From NCBI GenBank assembly GCA_015143295.1, contig CM026570.1, positions 10,874,047 to 10,938,046 on the forward strand: a DNA stretch of 64,000 nt, written 5' to 3'. The stretch's first letter is position 1, and every line of letters begins with the position of its first letter. Below, piece by piece: positions 33,331-45,851 of the stretch. A model generated the notes under the pieces. It was not told the origin of the DNA and ran no database searches. It was given only the letters and a program-made list of their open reading frames with translations. Position numbers and translations under genes: made by a program. Source of the DNA: Tetracentron sinense (lineage: Eukaryota > Streptophyta > Magnoliopsida > Trochodendrales > Trochodendraceae).

Positions 33331-34564
33331 CACTACAAGAAATTTACCGGCCAGTGACGGAATAGTAGTGATGGAATATTTTCCGTCACTAATACATGAC
33401 ATATAGCAATGGAAAATAACGCCGTCACCAGTAGTTTGTATCTACTAGGGAAATTAATTTCATCTGATTAAATTGATAATTAGTGACGGAACATATTAGT
33501 GACAGAAATATTTCGTCTCTAATAATATTAGTAACGGAAGTGAGTAATAGGGACGAAATTTTTACCGCCACTATTCAGTTTGAGGTTATTAGTGACGGAA
33601 CATCTTACTGTCACAATCTCTCTCTAGCTCCCTCTCATGCTCTCTCTCCCTCTCTTTCTATGTCTGTCGACTCACTCACTCTCTCTGACTCTCTCTAGCT
33701 CCCTCTCTCTCTATCTCTCTCTCTCTCCCTCTCGTGCTCTCTCTGTCTCTCCCTCTCTCTCTCTCCCTCTCGTGCTCTCTCTGTCTCTCTCTCTCTCTCT
33801 CTCTACTCCCTCTCGTGCTCTCGCTGTATCTCTCTCTCTCTCTCTCTCCCTCTCTTTCTATGTCCGTCGACTCACTCACTCTCTCTGACTCTCTCTAGCT
33901 CTCTCTCTCTCTCGTGCTCTCTCAGTCTCTTTCTCTAGTCTCTGTCTATCTTTATCTTTAGAAGAAGAGATATACAAGTTCAGGTTTTATATAGGGGCAG
34001 GTGTAATAGATTTAAAATAAATTTTTTTTTTATTATTGACGAAAATATTTCCGTCACTAATACCTCAAGGTAATTAGTGACGGAAATATTGCCGTCACTA
34101 ATAATTTAATAGTGACGGAAAAGTTTTCGTGTCTAATATATTTAATAGTAACGGATATATGTCCGTCTCTAATGTTCTTAATAGTGACGGACATATTGCC
34201 GTCACTATTACATTACTAGACACGGAAATATATCCGTCACTATTAAATATACTAGGAACGGACATATTTCCGTCATTATTAACATAATAGTGACAGAAAT
34301 ATGTCCACCCCAAATAGTGACGGAAATATTACCATCACAAATTCGTTGCCGTCACTAAATTCTGATTTGTCATTAGTGACGGACATTTTCCGTCACTAAT
34401 TAACGACGGACATATTTTTTATGTCTCTACATACCTTTAGCCACAGCAGAAATTGAAACAGATTAGTGATGGATGGTTTTCCGTCACTAATAGTGTTAGT
34501 GACGGAGAATCGACTATTAGTGACAGAAATATTTCCGTCACTGCCCGGTAAATTTCTTGTAGTG
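33331..34564. mobile_element. non-autonomous CACTA (En/Spm) element, 3-bp TSD
   Basis: Ends CACTACAAGAAATTTACCGG and CCGGTAAATTTCTTGTAGTG are perfect inverted repeats with a tat TSD on each side (33328-33330, 34565-34567). Both subterminal regions are dense in tagtgacgga / tccgtcacta words in alternating orientation, the usual transposase-binding pattern. No transposase frame. The centre holds a long (CT)n tract. Length 1234 bp. The related copy at ~31300 is an empty site. Confidence 0.95.
33617..33945. repeat. (CT)n-rich microsatellite inside CACTA
   Basis: About 330 bp of interrupted CT repeats with recurring ccctctcgtgctctctc units. The arginine/glutamate- or serine/leucine-rich open frames across it are artefacts. 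Confidence 0.95.
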
Positions 34565-34719
34565 TATTGAGTGGTACACGCACGCCTCCCACACTCGTCA
34601 GGTGTCCTCTTTGACATTTATTAACTATAGTTAAGATTGACTCATACCTAGGGTAAAATAATTTAACCTTAATTATTTTAAAAAAATTAACCTTGGTTAT
34701 AATTTCACTCATTCAATTA

Positions 34720-35660
34720 GTGAGCAATAGTTCGTGCTGCATGGATAGTAATGTAGAAATTGTGGATCATTTGTTTATTAGGAGTGACTTGTCCATTTAT
34801 GTACGGAAATATTTCAGCCAATTGTGTGAAATGTCAATTTTGATGACTGATTCTGCATAATATCAGCTCAATCTTTTGTTACAAAAGATTGCTAGTCTGC
34901 ATAATGGTATTATTTTTATTCTATTAATTCCTTTATTTGTTGAAAATATGATAAGAAAGATGGGAGAAGATTCAACAGTGCTTTTTTTTTTCTTCGGTTC
35001 GACAATGCTATCAGTCAACCAACTTTTGTGGTTCAAAAGGCTTATTGATTAGATTCAAAACATCAGTGAAAAGGTTGTCTATCAGGATAAAAGGACAAGA
35101 AATGATGTGAATATCCTTAATGTACTTGAAATTAATTACATGCCTCATTTTAATCATAGCTATATTCATGTCCAATGGACTAGGACTCCAATTAGCATTT
35201 TCAGGCTAAATGTTGATTGTGCGGCTCGTGGTGATCTGGGTGCTTCTAGAGGCGGTGATATTCTTAGAGACTATTGTGATAATATTATTGCTGATTTTCC
35301 TATTTTATGGAAAAGTTGATCTCTCCATGATAGATTAATGAGTCTTGGATATCATGATTTGATTGTGAAATCTGACTCAAAATACAATGCAGATGCGCGA
35401 AACAACAAAAATGCCCACTCATGGTCTTGTTGGCATTGAAACATAAATATAAAAAGATCCTCACTCGCCTATCTTATCCAATTGTCCATTTTTTAAGGAA
35501 GCTAACGCAGCTATAGACAAATTGGCTAACCTAGTGTGTGACTTTGGTTCTTTTATTTTAAATTATCCTCATCAAGCCCTTTCTTGTATTAATCATATGG
35601 TTTTTCATGATAAAGTTGGTTTTATTTTATTAGAATGGTCAATAGGTGATTTACTCATCC
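34720..35660 (+). pseudogene. LINE ORF2 C-terminal remnant (zinc-binding/RNase H), copy A2
   Basis: Translation shows RLNVDCAARGDLGASRGGDI near 35203-35262, then SDSKYN near 35370, matching the RNase H-like domain at the end of plant non-LTR retrotransposon ORF2. Upstream, NVEIVDHLFI resembles the RT zinc-binding segment. Stops and frameshifts are present, and the AETKALHDG segment kept in the B2 copy is lost. Confidence 0.7.
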
Positions 35661-35828
35661 TTTTGTAGGGATACGGTCTATGTCCTCCCAATTTGATTAT
35701 ATTATTAATAATCAAGTAGGAATCCAACTAACTCCTCTCTCACTAGGTGCTTTTCTTAAAAAAATAAATTATATAATTACTTTTGTTTGAATTGTTTTAA
35801 TAAAATAACTAATTTTCTCAGTGATATG

Positions 35829-35949
35829 TAGGGGTGTTAATGGGCCAGGCTTGGGCCTTTATTTTTGTGATTGTTGAATAGGCCTGGCCTGAGCCTGAAT
35901 AGTTTAAAATAGGTTTTTGAGCCCCGAATTTTGCTCACTGACACCCCTA
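35829..35949. mobile_element. 121-bp hAT MITE, perfect 8-bp TSD
   Basis: Ends taggggtg and caccccta. TSD gtgatatg (35821-35828, 35950-35957). The same insertion is present in B2 (58071-58191), so it predates the duplication. Confidence 0.88.
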
Positions 35950-36879
35950 GTGATATGACTATGAGAGAGAATCGGAGTTATGAGTGGGACGACACCTGGG
36001 TAAGAGGTTTCAAGCACTAAGATCCAAAGTAGAATCATTGGCCCAATAAATAATTTCATTTGTGAACATTAGTACATCGAAACTGCCGTAAGAAAGGTGA
36101 TGGAGAACAAGATTTTACCATCTAATAACGATAACTGATAACCTTAATGACAAATCTCGAAAAAAAATTAGAGATTAGCTATGAACGTGAGCTCCGATTG
36201 AACAGACAATCGGAGCAAACCAAAAAATGCCTTGGGAAGTGATAGTTTGGTAATTACTAACATAAAGAATGGTCAACACTAATTTTTTCCATAAATACCT
36301 ATTCCCAAGAAATTTTTTGGGTTGCTCGGTTGTCTATTCAATCGAAGCTCTTGTTCATAATTAATTAATCATTTATATAAACCATTCTTCAAAAGAGATC
36401 ATCCTTTACTTCCTTACTAACAAAAGAAGGGGTACTCCCTATTTTTCCTCCTCATTGAAACCATTCTTTGAAAGAGATAAATGGCTCTAAAACCTTTTGA
36501 GGTGTCATCCTTTACAAAAAAATGTAATATCACAATTACCCTTTATTTAAAAAAACCTGAAACATTCTCTCACTTCTCCAACTTCTTTCTCCCGTTCTCC
36601 TTCTCTTCTTCCATGTTCTTTGCTCTTCTCAAGGTACAAACCCCATACTCTTCTCATTTTATCTTCATACACAACCAAAGTCTTCCATCTAAATCTTCCA
36701 GCACCTCCACAATGCCAAATGATTTTCAAAGACTCATCCTCGTCCCAATCTCATTCTTCACCACTGGATAATTGGGCGATGATACATTTTTTGGTTGATA
36801 ATTGATTAGTCATCTATTCCCTTCTCACTTCATTCCCATCTACCTACTATAAATTGTTGATAATTGATTGATACTTGGA

Positions 36880-38160
36880 TACTTAGTTTTGCTCTGCTTG
36901 TTTATTTCCCGGATTTCCCTTGGCTATGCATGCCAAAAAGGGAGAGATAATCCCACATGTATATGGGTAACTCACATAGGGAAAGAGCAATGAATTTTTA
37001 ACTTCATCATCTTTATCTCATTACTCACATAGGGGGAGAGCACACTTTGGTGCTTCCACTTCACTTGGATTGACTATTTCCATAAGACAACCCATTATTA
37101 AAGGTGTCTATATCCAAGAAAATTCAAGCATTAGAAGACATCCATCCTAGGAGAAATTGACCTCGATAATGTCCGGTATACCCTTGGTGGTTAAAAACAA
37201 GTCAAGGTAGTTAAAAAACCGTTTTTAGGTAAAGTCCATGTTGGTGGTTGAAACCACGCATTGGGTGTTCCAACACTCAAGAAAAAAAATGTATTAGGAA
37301 AAATTCCAGTAACTCAAGTTATGGGGTGGTTCGAACCACCGCCTGGGCGTTCAAACGACCAAGGGGCGGTTCGAACCACCTTATGGGAATGTTATTTTAG
37401 TAACTCTCTTTTCTCCAATTTGGTTTGCCTATGTATAGTCTTGTTCCCTACTACGAATTGGGGATTTTGAAACTAAGTAGAGAGGCTTCCAAAATTGTTC
37501 TAGGGTTCCCCAATTGTGGATGATTTATCTTTTTGAGCTCTCTCTCATGTTCTAGACTAGAGTTACAAGTTTTCATCAAAAAATCTTTTTGATTTGCATT
37601 GTTGATTCTCAATGTTCATGAGATCACTCTAGGTCATTTTTTAAACTGAATTAAACCTCTCAAACTCCTGTGTAAGTATAAATTTGGTTGGTATGTGCCA
37701 AAGCCTTTGCAAAAGGAGATCAATCCCTATAGTGGATTGTGCTTATTGTGGTCGGAGTAATCCGGAGCCGCCTAGGCGGATATCAATTGAGAGATCGTGG
37801 TTGTTCAATTCTAAGAGGAGCACAATCTGCTGCTAGTGGATTACGTTAGCTTGCAAGCACGTGATTGCTTAATGAGGCATTGATGATTGGTTATCGAGGA
37901 TTGTCGTGTCGAGTCTAGTTGGGTACAGTCTGAGTTTGTAAGTATTTGTTGCTTTTGCTCTTAGTTAAATCTCTTTCATTTGGACTTGGTCCCGTGATTT
38001 TTCCTGAGAGGGTTTCCACGTAAAAATCTTGGTGTTGTGGTTTGTTTAATGGTTTACCTTTTCCGTAGTTTAATTATTAAAATTAAAATTGGTAGACATG
38101 CATTGGGAAAACCTAGCTATTCACCCCCCTCTAGGTCTTGATTGATATATGAAGCGATAA
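36880..38160. mobile_element. LTR-retrotransposon remnant, probably copia type
   Basis: 36925-36945 (catgccaaaaagggagagat) looks like the purine-rich tract near the 3' end of copia polyproteins. 37320-37380 repeats ggttcgaaccacc palindromes. 38115-38140 (attcacccccctctaggtct) resembles an LTR terminus. Clean ends and a TSD were not found. Confidence 0.4.
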
Positions 38161-38189
38161 TTTCATTAATTATGCTAATTAAATAGATA

Positions 38190-40931
38190 AAAAAAGATTA
38201 GGGAGAAAGAGGAAACTAATCCCAGGTGGGCTGGACTCATTAGGGCTGCCTACATACCCGACTTGATGGGATCAAGCCAAAGTAGTTCAATTAACCAAGC
38301 ATGCTAAGTTGATTCATTTGGATGTTCGAGTGTTTTTGTTTATTTTATAATATTTGAATGTTTTTGTAATTTTGGAGTTTTATCATGTTTTGAGTTTTTA
38401 GATTGTAGTCTAGGCTCATTTTGGAGCATATGGAAGATTTAGGAAAACTTTAGCTAAAGTCAAATTCTCTCCCAAATAGGCTAAATGTAGTGTATAGGAC
38501 CCATAAGAGACGCATTTGCAATATGGATAATAGTTTACATTGGCTGTTGTCCATATTGCAAACACAATATGGAAAAAAAATAAACACGAAGCAAAGAAAA
38601 AAATAAAATGATAAAAGGAGTGTCTACTCCTCTAAGACTTTTTCTCCAATGCTCTAATAGGTGATGTGAGCGTTGGAAATTTTACTACCCTTCCTTCCTC
38701 GGGTGCGCAAATGGTTTGTACGGAGAGAAAGACGATAAAAACTTCTCTTCTCAACAATGGTGCTAGAATGTGAAAGCATCGCAACCTATTTTTGATTCTA
38801 ATGGAAATAGGACCCAAAATGATGTGGACAAGGGCCTATGGTTCAATGGTGAGATTCTAGGTAAGAGATTCACTTAAGTCCAACAGAAGGGGTAAGGCAC
38901 CCTTGGACCCCATCATAACATGGTAACCTACTTCCCAAGGCTTTGCCAAACAAGATTTTTACCAAAGTGATTTTGCCTAAGTATTTTGAAAATGCTAATC
39001 AAGGAGGAGATAGAGGTCACTAGACTATGGGGGGTTGCACCCTTGATCGGGTTGCCTACTTATCCATCTTGGTGGAATTAAATCAAAATAGTTAATGAGG
39101 GAGATGATCGTGCGTAGTTTATATTCTATTTCGAAGTTGGTGGTAGTTTAGGCGCTCATTCCGAAGCAGGGATAGTTTAAGCGCTCATTTCTGAGTATAA
39201 GTAGTTTAGGCTCATTTCGGAGCATAGTTAAGGCATCTTATGGCTTTGATTGCTTCTTTTGGGAATTTTTGGATTTTTAGATGTTTTTTGATTTTTATTT
39301 TTTTAATGTTTTTATATTTTAGTTTTTTTTTTTTTTTTTTTTACTGTTTTTGGCCTTTTAGGGATGTATTAGGGGATTATTTGGAAGCCCAGGGAGTGAC
39401 TAAACTCTAACTAGGGTCAAGACTAAACTCCATGGAGTAAAAATGGAGAAAACAACATTCTGTACGCGGACCGTTCGAATGGCCTGAGCATCCGTTTGAA
39501 CAGTCTGAGAGAAAATTCAAGAATCAGCTACTACATTTACGGTTGGTCGAACGGTATGGGTATCGTTTGAATGGTTATGAAAACAAATTGATTCCAATCC
39601 TGTTTTTAATAGTTTACAGTTGATTTTAACCATGGTTGGAGAAAAGAGGTCTAAAATAAGGGTTAGATGACTAAAATTTGGTCAAAAGAGACTTGGATAA
39701 ATGATCTGTGCGCAGGCCATTCAAACTGTCCTCCAGACCGTTCGAACGTCCTGGGAACCATTCGAATGGTTTGCACAAGGTTGTGCAAGTTTGATTTTTT
39801 GATTTGCACTCCGAAACCTATTTGGGTATTCACCTTATTTAAGCCATACAAATGGCAAATAGAGATTCACTTAACCTAAGTCTAGCTGAATTAACTAGTG
39901 GAGGTCCAAATGAAGGAAAAAAAGAAAAAGAAAATTGGACTTGTTGTATCAAGCTGTTCGAACGGATCGGGGTCCGTTCTAACGACCTGCGTACAACAAG
40001 CTCTACTCGAGCTGTTTTTTTTTTGCCTTAGTTTGATTTATTTAGTTGAATTAGAGGAGAAAGAGGAACAAACCACAAAAGAATGTAGATCTTACCTTCT
40101 CTAGATGATCAAAACCTTCCTATACCTTGATTTTGGTATAGAAAAAACTTAGATCTAGCTTAGGATGGTAAGATCTTAAAGAAAATAGAAAATTATAGGG
40201 AAATTGAGCTCTAGAGATGGACTAAAGCTCCTTGAGAGCAGATTAACAGGAAATTGAACTAAAGATTGGAAATGGAGAAGAATTTTGAGAGATATTACCC
40301 ACCCTTATGTTGCAAGATGGTCATATCTAGGCTTGATCAACCTTCCTTTACTCCTTCAAGACTCGAATCTGGATTTTCAGCTCTTCTTGATGATCTCCAA
40401 GCTTCTAGAAATCTGGAACTCCTCTTATTCTTTGGATCTTCAAGTTTCCAAGCACAATAAAGTGAATTAGGTGAAGGATAAGGCTTGAGGTGGAGGCTTA
40501 GGATTAGGTTTTGTATCGTACAGAGAGTTGGGTTTTGGAGAATTTGCTATGAGCTTTTCGTTTTTCACAAGGACTCAAAGGATTAGGTTTTGAAATATCA
40601 AAACTTCGGGTATTTATAGGTATTCTGGGGGTGGGGATATTATAGGAATATTCCAAAAAGGTTAGGGGTGAGGTCATCCCAGATTGGGGTGACCTTAAGA
40701 GTTGTAACCCCTAAAAAAGATTTTGCGCATAGTCCATTCATACGGCCTGAGAGTCTGTTCTAACGGCCTAAAGAAGTTTGGACATAATTTGGTTTTTGGG
40801 CTTTGATTTTGAGCTTGGTCTTGGCTTTAAGCATTCTGGACCTTGGAGAGGGGTTTCTAGGCCTTGATAAACCTTTGGAGCAACAAAGAGATGGGTAAAA
40901 AAGGGTGCAAAATGGGGTGCTAACAGTTGAG
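38190..40931. mobile_element. degenerate LTR-type sequence with 'cgttcgaacgg' words
   Basis: Two related passages (38235-38470 and 39040-39240) share gggttgcctac..atcc and ggctcattt(t)ggagcat, a wording typical of plant Gypsy-type LTR/leader regions. Repeated palindromic ccgttcgaa words occur at 39470-39570, 39715-39770, 39955-39985 and 40730-40765. 40608-40618 (gtatttatagg) could be a TATA box. A possible minus-strand LTR start TGTTAGCACCCC is at 40931. No coding domain is recognised. Confidence 0.4.
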
Positions 40932-41720
40932 ATACTAAGTCCAAAGGAGAGCTAGTCCTAGTAGGGTATAGCTTGCTTAGAACTTCCACCCAAAAATGAC
41001 TTAACTCCCTAAGGTTCAAGGGATTTGGTGTAGAGAGATTGGGTTTTAGAACTTGAGAATTCTTTAGAAAGGTTTTGAGATAGAGAGGATGGAGCGATAG
41101 GGTTTTTACTTGAGATTTTGGAGTTGGGAGAAATGACTTGAGGGAGTTTTGTATTTATAGATTTTTCAATGGGTTATGGAAATTTTGTAATTAATAAGGA
41201 GGTTGGTGAGGAGAAGGAATGTGATTGGTGGGTCAATAAGGGGTTGTTGCAAATTGGTGATTAATAGATAGGCCAGTGACGAGAATGGAGGAGATTGGTG
41301 GGTCAAAAAGGGTGTAAGAGAATTAATTTTTCTATAAGATATGTGAGAGAGTTAATGAATTATAAGAGGTATAAGAGAGTCAATGAGTTTGATAGACTAT
41401 GAGGTATGAGTTGTTGGATATGAGTTATGTGCATGTCTATGAGTTGTTAGTAGGTCATGGGTCATGAGTCACAAGCCATAGTTAGGGACTTTGGTTATGT
41501 GTAAAGGAGTTTTGGGCTTGGATTAGTCTTAGATTGGTCTTGGATTGAGTTTGGATTATACTTGGATGGGCTTAGCCTCGAATGTTGGGCTTGGATTGGA
41601 TTTGGACTGATCTTGGAATGAGCTTGGCCTATGATGTTGGGCTTGTGTTTGAGTTTCTTTGGAGTTCAGAAGAGAAAAAAAAGAGGGGTAGGGGTGCAAA
41701 AATGTGGTGTTTACGGTTTT
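40932..41720. mobile_element. second LTR-like remnant
   Basis: Ends ggggtgcaaaaatgtggtgt near 41712, parallel to gggtgcaaaatggggtgct near 40920, suggesting two related LTR termini in the same orientation. The interior has many ggcttggattg repeats. No coding domain. Confidence 0.35.
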
Positions 41721-42215
41721 TGCCCTCAGTTATCTTGGAGTTGGTAGTGTAGTGGAATCCTGGACCAGTTTGGCAGTAGGTCTAGGATTTTTTTTGGAAG
41801 GTTTATGTGGACTTGTAATGTACATGCTTTCAACTATCATTTGGGTGATTTGAGAAGTGAGGAATAAAATTCGGGCTGCACTCATGCCAAGCTAGCTCGA
41901 CGGCTTGACTAGTCTTGTTTGAGCCAAGCTACAGGTAGCATTTCAGGATCGAACGAATCAAGCCAAGCTTTTATTTGAGCTTGAATGTTCAAACAAGCCA
42001 AACTCAAGCCAGACCATGTTTAATTCGGCTCGGCTTGAGCTGACTCGGCTCAATATATATATACAATATTTTTTATAATATTATTTATATTAATACAAAA
42101 TAATATTTTAAGCTTTTATTTATTATAGATTGTAATGATTTTTAATTTTTAATAAATAAATTTAAGAGATAATAATGACAAAAAAGGTTAAGAAGCAGAA
42201 GTTATAATGTAACTC
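41721..42215. other. hAT-like fragment and AT-rich sequence
   Basis: 41880-42060 carries caagcca / ggcttg and ggctcggcttgagc words as in the hAT foldback elements, without clear termini. Confidence 0.4.
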
Positions 42216-42219
42216 TCTA

Positions 42220-42856
42220 TTCTTTGAACCGAAGGACTACCTCAAATCTTATTTTCGTATATGAATGTCCCTAAGGTTTTTTTGTTCCTAAAATGCCCCT
42301 AAATTAAATCTTCATACCCAAAATGCCCCGTAATTGTTTTTACCAAAAATGCTCCTCAAGTTTTCCATATTTTGTTTTTTTTTATTTCTAAATTAAAACG
42401 CCCTCAAGTTCATATGCTCAAATGCCCTCAATTTTTTTCTATACCAAAAATGTTCCTAAGGCTTTTGGTTTTCAAAATGTTCTCAAGTCAGATTTCTATA
42501 TCGCAATGTGCCCCTCACAATTTTTTTACCCAAAATGTACTCTCAATTTTCTACACTCAAAATATTCCTTATGTTTTCGTTTTCCAAAATGTCCTGACAG
42601 TTTTTATACTATCTATGCACGTGCACGCCCCGCATGTATAAGGATATTATTTCGATACAGTATTCTATAGTTGATCTCACATGCATCCTACTTCCAACCT
42701 ACTATTATATATTATACTATTATAAAGAGAATGAACCAGTTTAAAGCATTGATTGAATTATCATAAGAATAAAATTATACCCTCTCTAGGATCCCTCTTC
42801 CCACTCTTTCTCCCCTCTCTCTCTATCTCATGTGCATCGCATATGCGCCCCCTAGT
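42220..42856 (+). mobile_element. Helitron 3' fragment with minisatellite
   Basis: 42230-42600 repeats a ~40-bp unit around cccaaaatg(c/t)ccctc, the same minisatellite (opposite strand) as in the Helitron at 14184-15168. The 3' end is a CTCTCT tract, then a hairpin (atgtgcatcgcatatgcgc) and CTAG followed by T (42853-42857). The 5' end was not found. Confidence 0.6.
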
Positions 42857-43264
42857 GATTTATAAATTAGAAATGGTTGGACTGGAAAAGAAAATACTTG
42901 CTAGAATGAAAAACGGTCTTAAAATTCAAAAATTAATATGGAACGAGAAGTGGTATTGCTAGCCCAGTGGATATGCATCCAAATTCTCACTGTGGTTGTA
43001 ACATTTGTTGCTACTTTTCTATTACCTTTACAATCTATTGATACCATATCTTGTTTCTTTTGTAAAAAAATATTTACTTAATTGTTGAATGCACGCAGAG
43101 AGTTCGGAAAAAAATTGAAATATACGTAAGGGATAACACTCCTCTAAATATTATATCGAGCTCCCATTTTTGTGTCTATCTGACAGTGGGGTCTACAATG
43201 AATTCAAATTCAAAGTTCAATGTCTTGATTCAATTGCAAGGCCACGTGCCCACCCGTATATGTA
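42857..43264. other. no gene recognised
   Basis: Intergenic sequence with no inverted ends or coding signal I can support. Confidence 0.45.
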
Positions 43265-43266
43265 TT

Positions 43267-43411
43267 CAGATGGGCAACACGGCTCGCTGTTGCACGGGCA
43301 CCACATTCAGACACAGATGGTTCCATATGAACAATGTGTGGGCCTTATTTTGTTAGACACGTACGGGCAATAACACAATAGCGAGCATTGTTGCCCATCC
43401 GAACTCTCCTT
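43267..43411. mobile_element. small MITE
   Basis: Left end ttcagatgggcaacacggct pairs with right end attgttgcccatccgaa over about 28 bp with a few mismatches. Confidence 0.6.
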
Positions 43412-43454
43412 ATATAGACAAAAATTTTCCATGCAAAGCTCCCTCATTAAATAG

Positions 43455-44272
43455 AGTCAGTCTATGGGTACTCTCAATATCCAAATATACTCCCAAATCC
43501 TAACGGTCTATGGTTAATAGGGGTGTAAACGAGCCGAGCTGGGCACTGCTCGGGCTCAGTTCGTTGGAATTTTACGGAAGCTCAGGCTCGGCTTGATAAT
43601 TTTTTTTTTAAATACATTGAAAAGCACTAAATTCAATTAAAAAAAAAATTTAAGGACTTTTTTTTTTTGTTGGGATGTCATGTGACTCACGTGAAAGCTT
43701 GAGTTAAAACTTAAACGAAAATAATTATGTTAATATATTTTACCAAAGAAAAGGTATACTAAATATATAATATAAATTTAACTTTTAAAGGGTATTATTA
43801 TAAAATTAATCAAGTCGAGCCGAGCCGAGCCGAGCCACCTATGTTCTTAAGAATTTTCCCGGTAATGTTCTTAAGGTCGCCACATATCCCTATTGATACC
43901 CCTTAAATGTGGTTAAGATTTACCCACATATCTTTGGTTTTTTAAAAAAATATCAATTTTTTTTCCAACCATAGTTAAAATTCACTAATTCCTAAGGTTA
44001 AAAAAATTTTAATACTTTTTTCTAAAAACCAAAGATAAGTAAGTGAACCCTAAAGGGCGACCTAAAGGAAAAAAATTGGAGGGCCCACCATATATATGGC
44101 AAAAAAATTTGGGGGGGGGGGGGGGGGGGGGGGTGAAGTATACTAAAAATAATTTAAAAAAAATTATGGGGCCTACTATTTCATACCATAAATGAAGGAA
44201 AGTACAAAAAATTTCGGGGGGCCATGGCCCCCCTCGCTCCGCCCCTGCACTTTGGGAGTATCCATAGACTTA
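43455..44272. mobile_element. foldback MITE split by hAT and foldback insertions
   Basis: The outer ends gtctatgggtactctcaata and gggagtatccatagact pair and belong to the MITE family at 54431-54661. Inside are a truncated hAT piece (43518-43845, gagccgagccgagcc), a foldback-family arm (43890-44060) and a hAT right end (ggggggccatggccccc, 44215-44248). Confidence 0.5.
44111..44133. repeat. poly(G) homopolymer tract
   Basis: An uninterrupted run of more than 20 G, beginning near 44111, followed by tgaag. Exact length is liable to sequencing error. Confidence 0.85.
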
Positions 44273-44333
44273 CACCAAAATTATACTCTCATAATAAACC
44301 CACATGGCCATGTCCCAGATTAAGTATGGACAC

Positions 44334-44591
44334 GAGATCTTCTCCAGTTGGTGCTGGCGAGGAGACCACCATTAAACACTTCGATTAGTTTACATCCACA
44401 ACACTTTGATGGGAGCAGGGATGGCAATATGACCCACCCCACCCCACCCCGCCCCTATAAGGGTGGTTTTTTTTCAAATAAATCAGGGGGGGCGGGGACG
44501 GTATAAAAAATAAAGACTGACTCGGTTTCGGGGCGGGGGCGGTTTTAGTAAGTGGTTCCGGTGCCTCGCCCTGGAACCACTTTAATTAAAA

Positions 44592-44627
<36 letters not shown>

Positions 44628-44892
44628 TTTATATATATAAAAAGGCTGTAGGGGTGGGGCCGGGGTGGTGATTTTATAAGCGGGGCGGAGCTGGTTTCAC
44701 CATATATAAGCCCTGATCGAGGGCGGGGTGGGGCGGCTTTATAATCGGGTTGGGGCTGGGGAGGTAGAAAACCTCCCCGCCCCGCCCCGCCCCGGACCAT
44801 TGCCGTTCCTAGATAGGAGTGCATATATTCTATGATGCCTTTAGAGTAGTGCTTGTGATCTCCTCGCCAGAACCAACCGGAGAATATCTCTA
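44334..44892. mobile_element. foldback element hosting a nested hAT
   Basis: Ends gagatcttctccagttggtg and caaccggagaatatctc, continuing through ctggcgaggaga / tctcctcgccag, are inverted repeats of ~35 bp. The hAT at 44416-44811 lies inside. Confidence 0.7.
44416..44811. mobile_element. GC-rich hAT MITE
   Basis: Ends cagggatggcaat and attgccgttccta. Flanking 8-mers gatgggag / gataggag match 7 of 8. Arms are built of ggggcgggg / ccccgcccc words around a (TA)n tract (44592-44640). Confidence 0.75.
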
Positions 44893-45065
44893 GTCTTAAA
44901 TGTGAGCAACTTTAAAGCTTTTGGTGGAACTCCACTTTCCAAAGCAAATCTCGGTGGTTGTTATGTAATTACATGAAAAGAGAGTATAGAAGTTTTGTAA
45001 ATGTAATCGAAGGAGGCGTGCTTCCCTACTCTCACCGAAAACCCAACACTTGTTAAAGCAATGAT

Positions 45066-45851
45066 TAAGGTTGTCCAAAAAGCCCATGTAGAAGGGTACC
45101 CAGCCCTGCCCTGCCCTGCCCTGCCCTCCAAAGCCCTCTGAAGCCCTACCCTTCCCAGCCCTTGGGCCGGGGAGGGTTCAAAATCTGGAAGCCCTGCTTC
45201 TACAGGGCTGGGCCAGGGCTCACCCTAGCCCTACCCTTTAAAGCCCTGCCCTTCTCCTTAGTTGCTACACGGTAGCTAAGGTCTTTAAACCATAAAAGTA
45301 TATATATATTTATGAAATTACTCATTGCACCCTTTCAAACTGTTTAATAGTAGGGTATGAGTAATTTCACATGACCATCGTTATAAAACCCCTCGAGGCC
45401 TCGACACTCGTTACGAACCCTAACCCTAATCTTGTATGCGAATTCGCCTCCTCGCCTCCTCTTGCTTAGAAGATTTTTATATATAAATTTTGTTCTATAT
45501 AGTTTTACTTTGTTTTATTCTATCAAGTATGCTTATCACTGATAAGGAAAAAAAAATTAACTTTGTCATTGCTCTTTTTGTTGCAATGTCGGTCTTAAGC
45601 CCGGATAAAAGAGGAGGATATCTATTTCTATGTCAGGTTGACAGTTGGTGTAGAAAAAAATTCTCGTAATCTCAATCACAAAAAAAATCTCGCTCTTTCT
45701 TCCGGCCTTTGGCCTTGCCCTGGCCCTTGAGGGGCAGGGTTAGGGCCCAATCAATCTCGGCCCTTGAAGGGCTAGGGCCTTACTCTTATAGGGAAGGGTA
45801 GGGCTAGGGTTGACCCCAGCCCTGCCCTGGCCCTGCCCTTTGACAACCCTA
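45066..45851. mobile_element. hAT element built of 'gccct' words, perfect 8-bp TSD
   Basis: TSD gcaatgat (45058-45065, 45852-45859). Ends taaggttgtccaaa and tttgacaaccccta-type (tttgacaaccct) are inverted repeats. Both arms consist of repeated gccctgcc / agggctggg words. No coding capacity. Confidence 0.87.

Larger units (their letters stand above)
34712..36770 (+). repeat. segmental duplication, copy A2
   Basis: Collinear with 55352-59036. Shared examples are attagtgagcaa at the start, gatccaaagtagaatcattg near 36020 and 58283, and caaccaaagtcttccatcta near 36672 and 58952. The B copy is longer because of a 1.6-kb insertion. Confidence 0.85.

Noticed and set aside
33637..33888. Open frames on both strands encoding Ser/Leu- or Arg/Glu-rich proteins
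   Set aside because: They are translations of the (CT)n microsatellite inside the CACTA element and have no gene-like features.
36481..36771. 96-codon frame in A2, partially conserved at 58776 in B2
   Set aside because: Conservation is explained by the segmental duplication. Changes include frame-altering differences, and no domain is recognisable.
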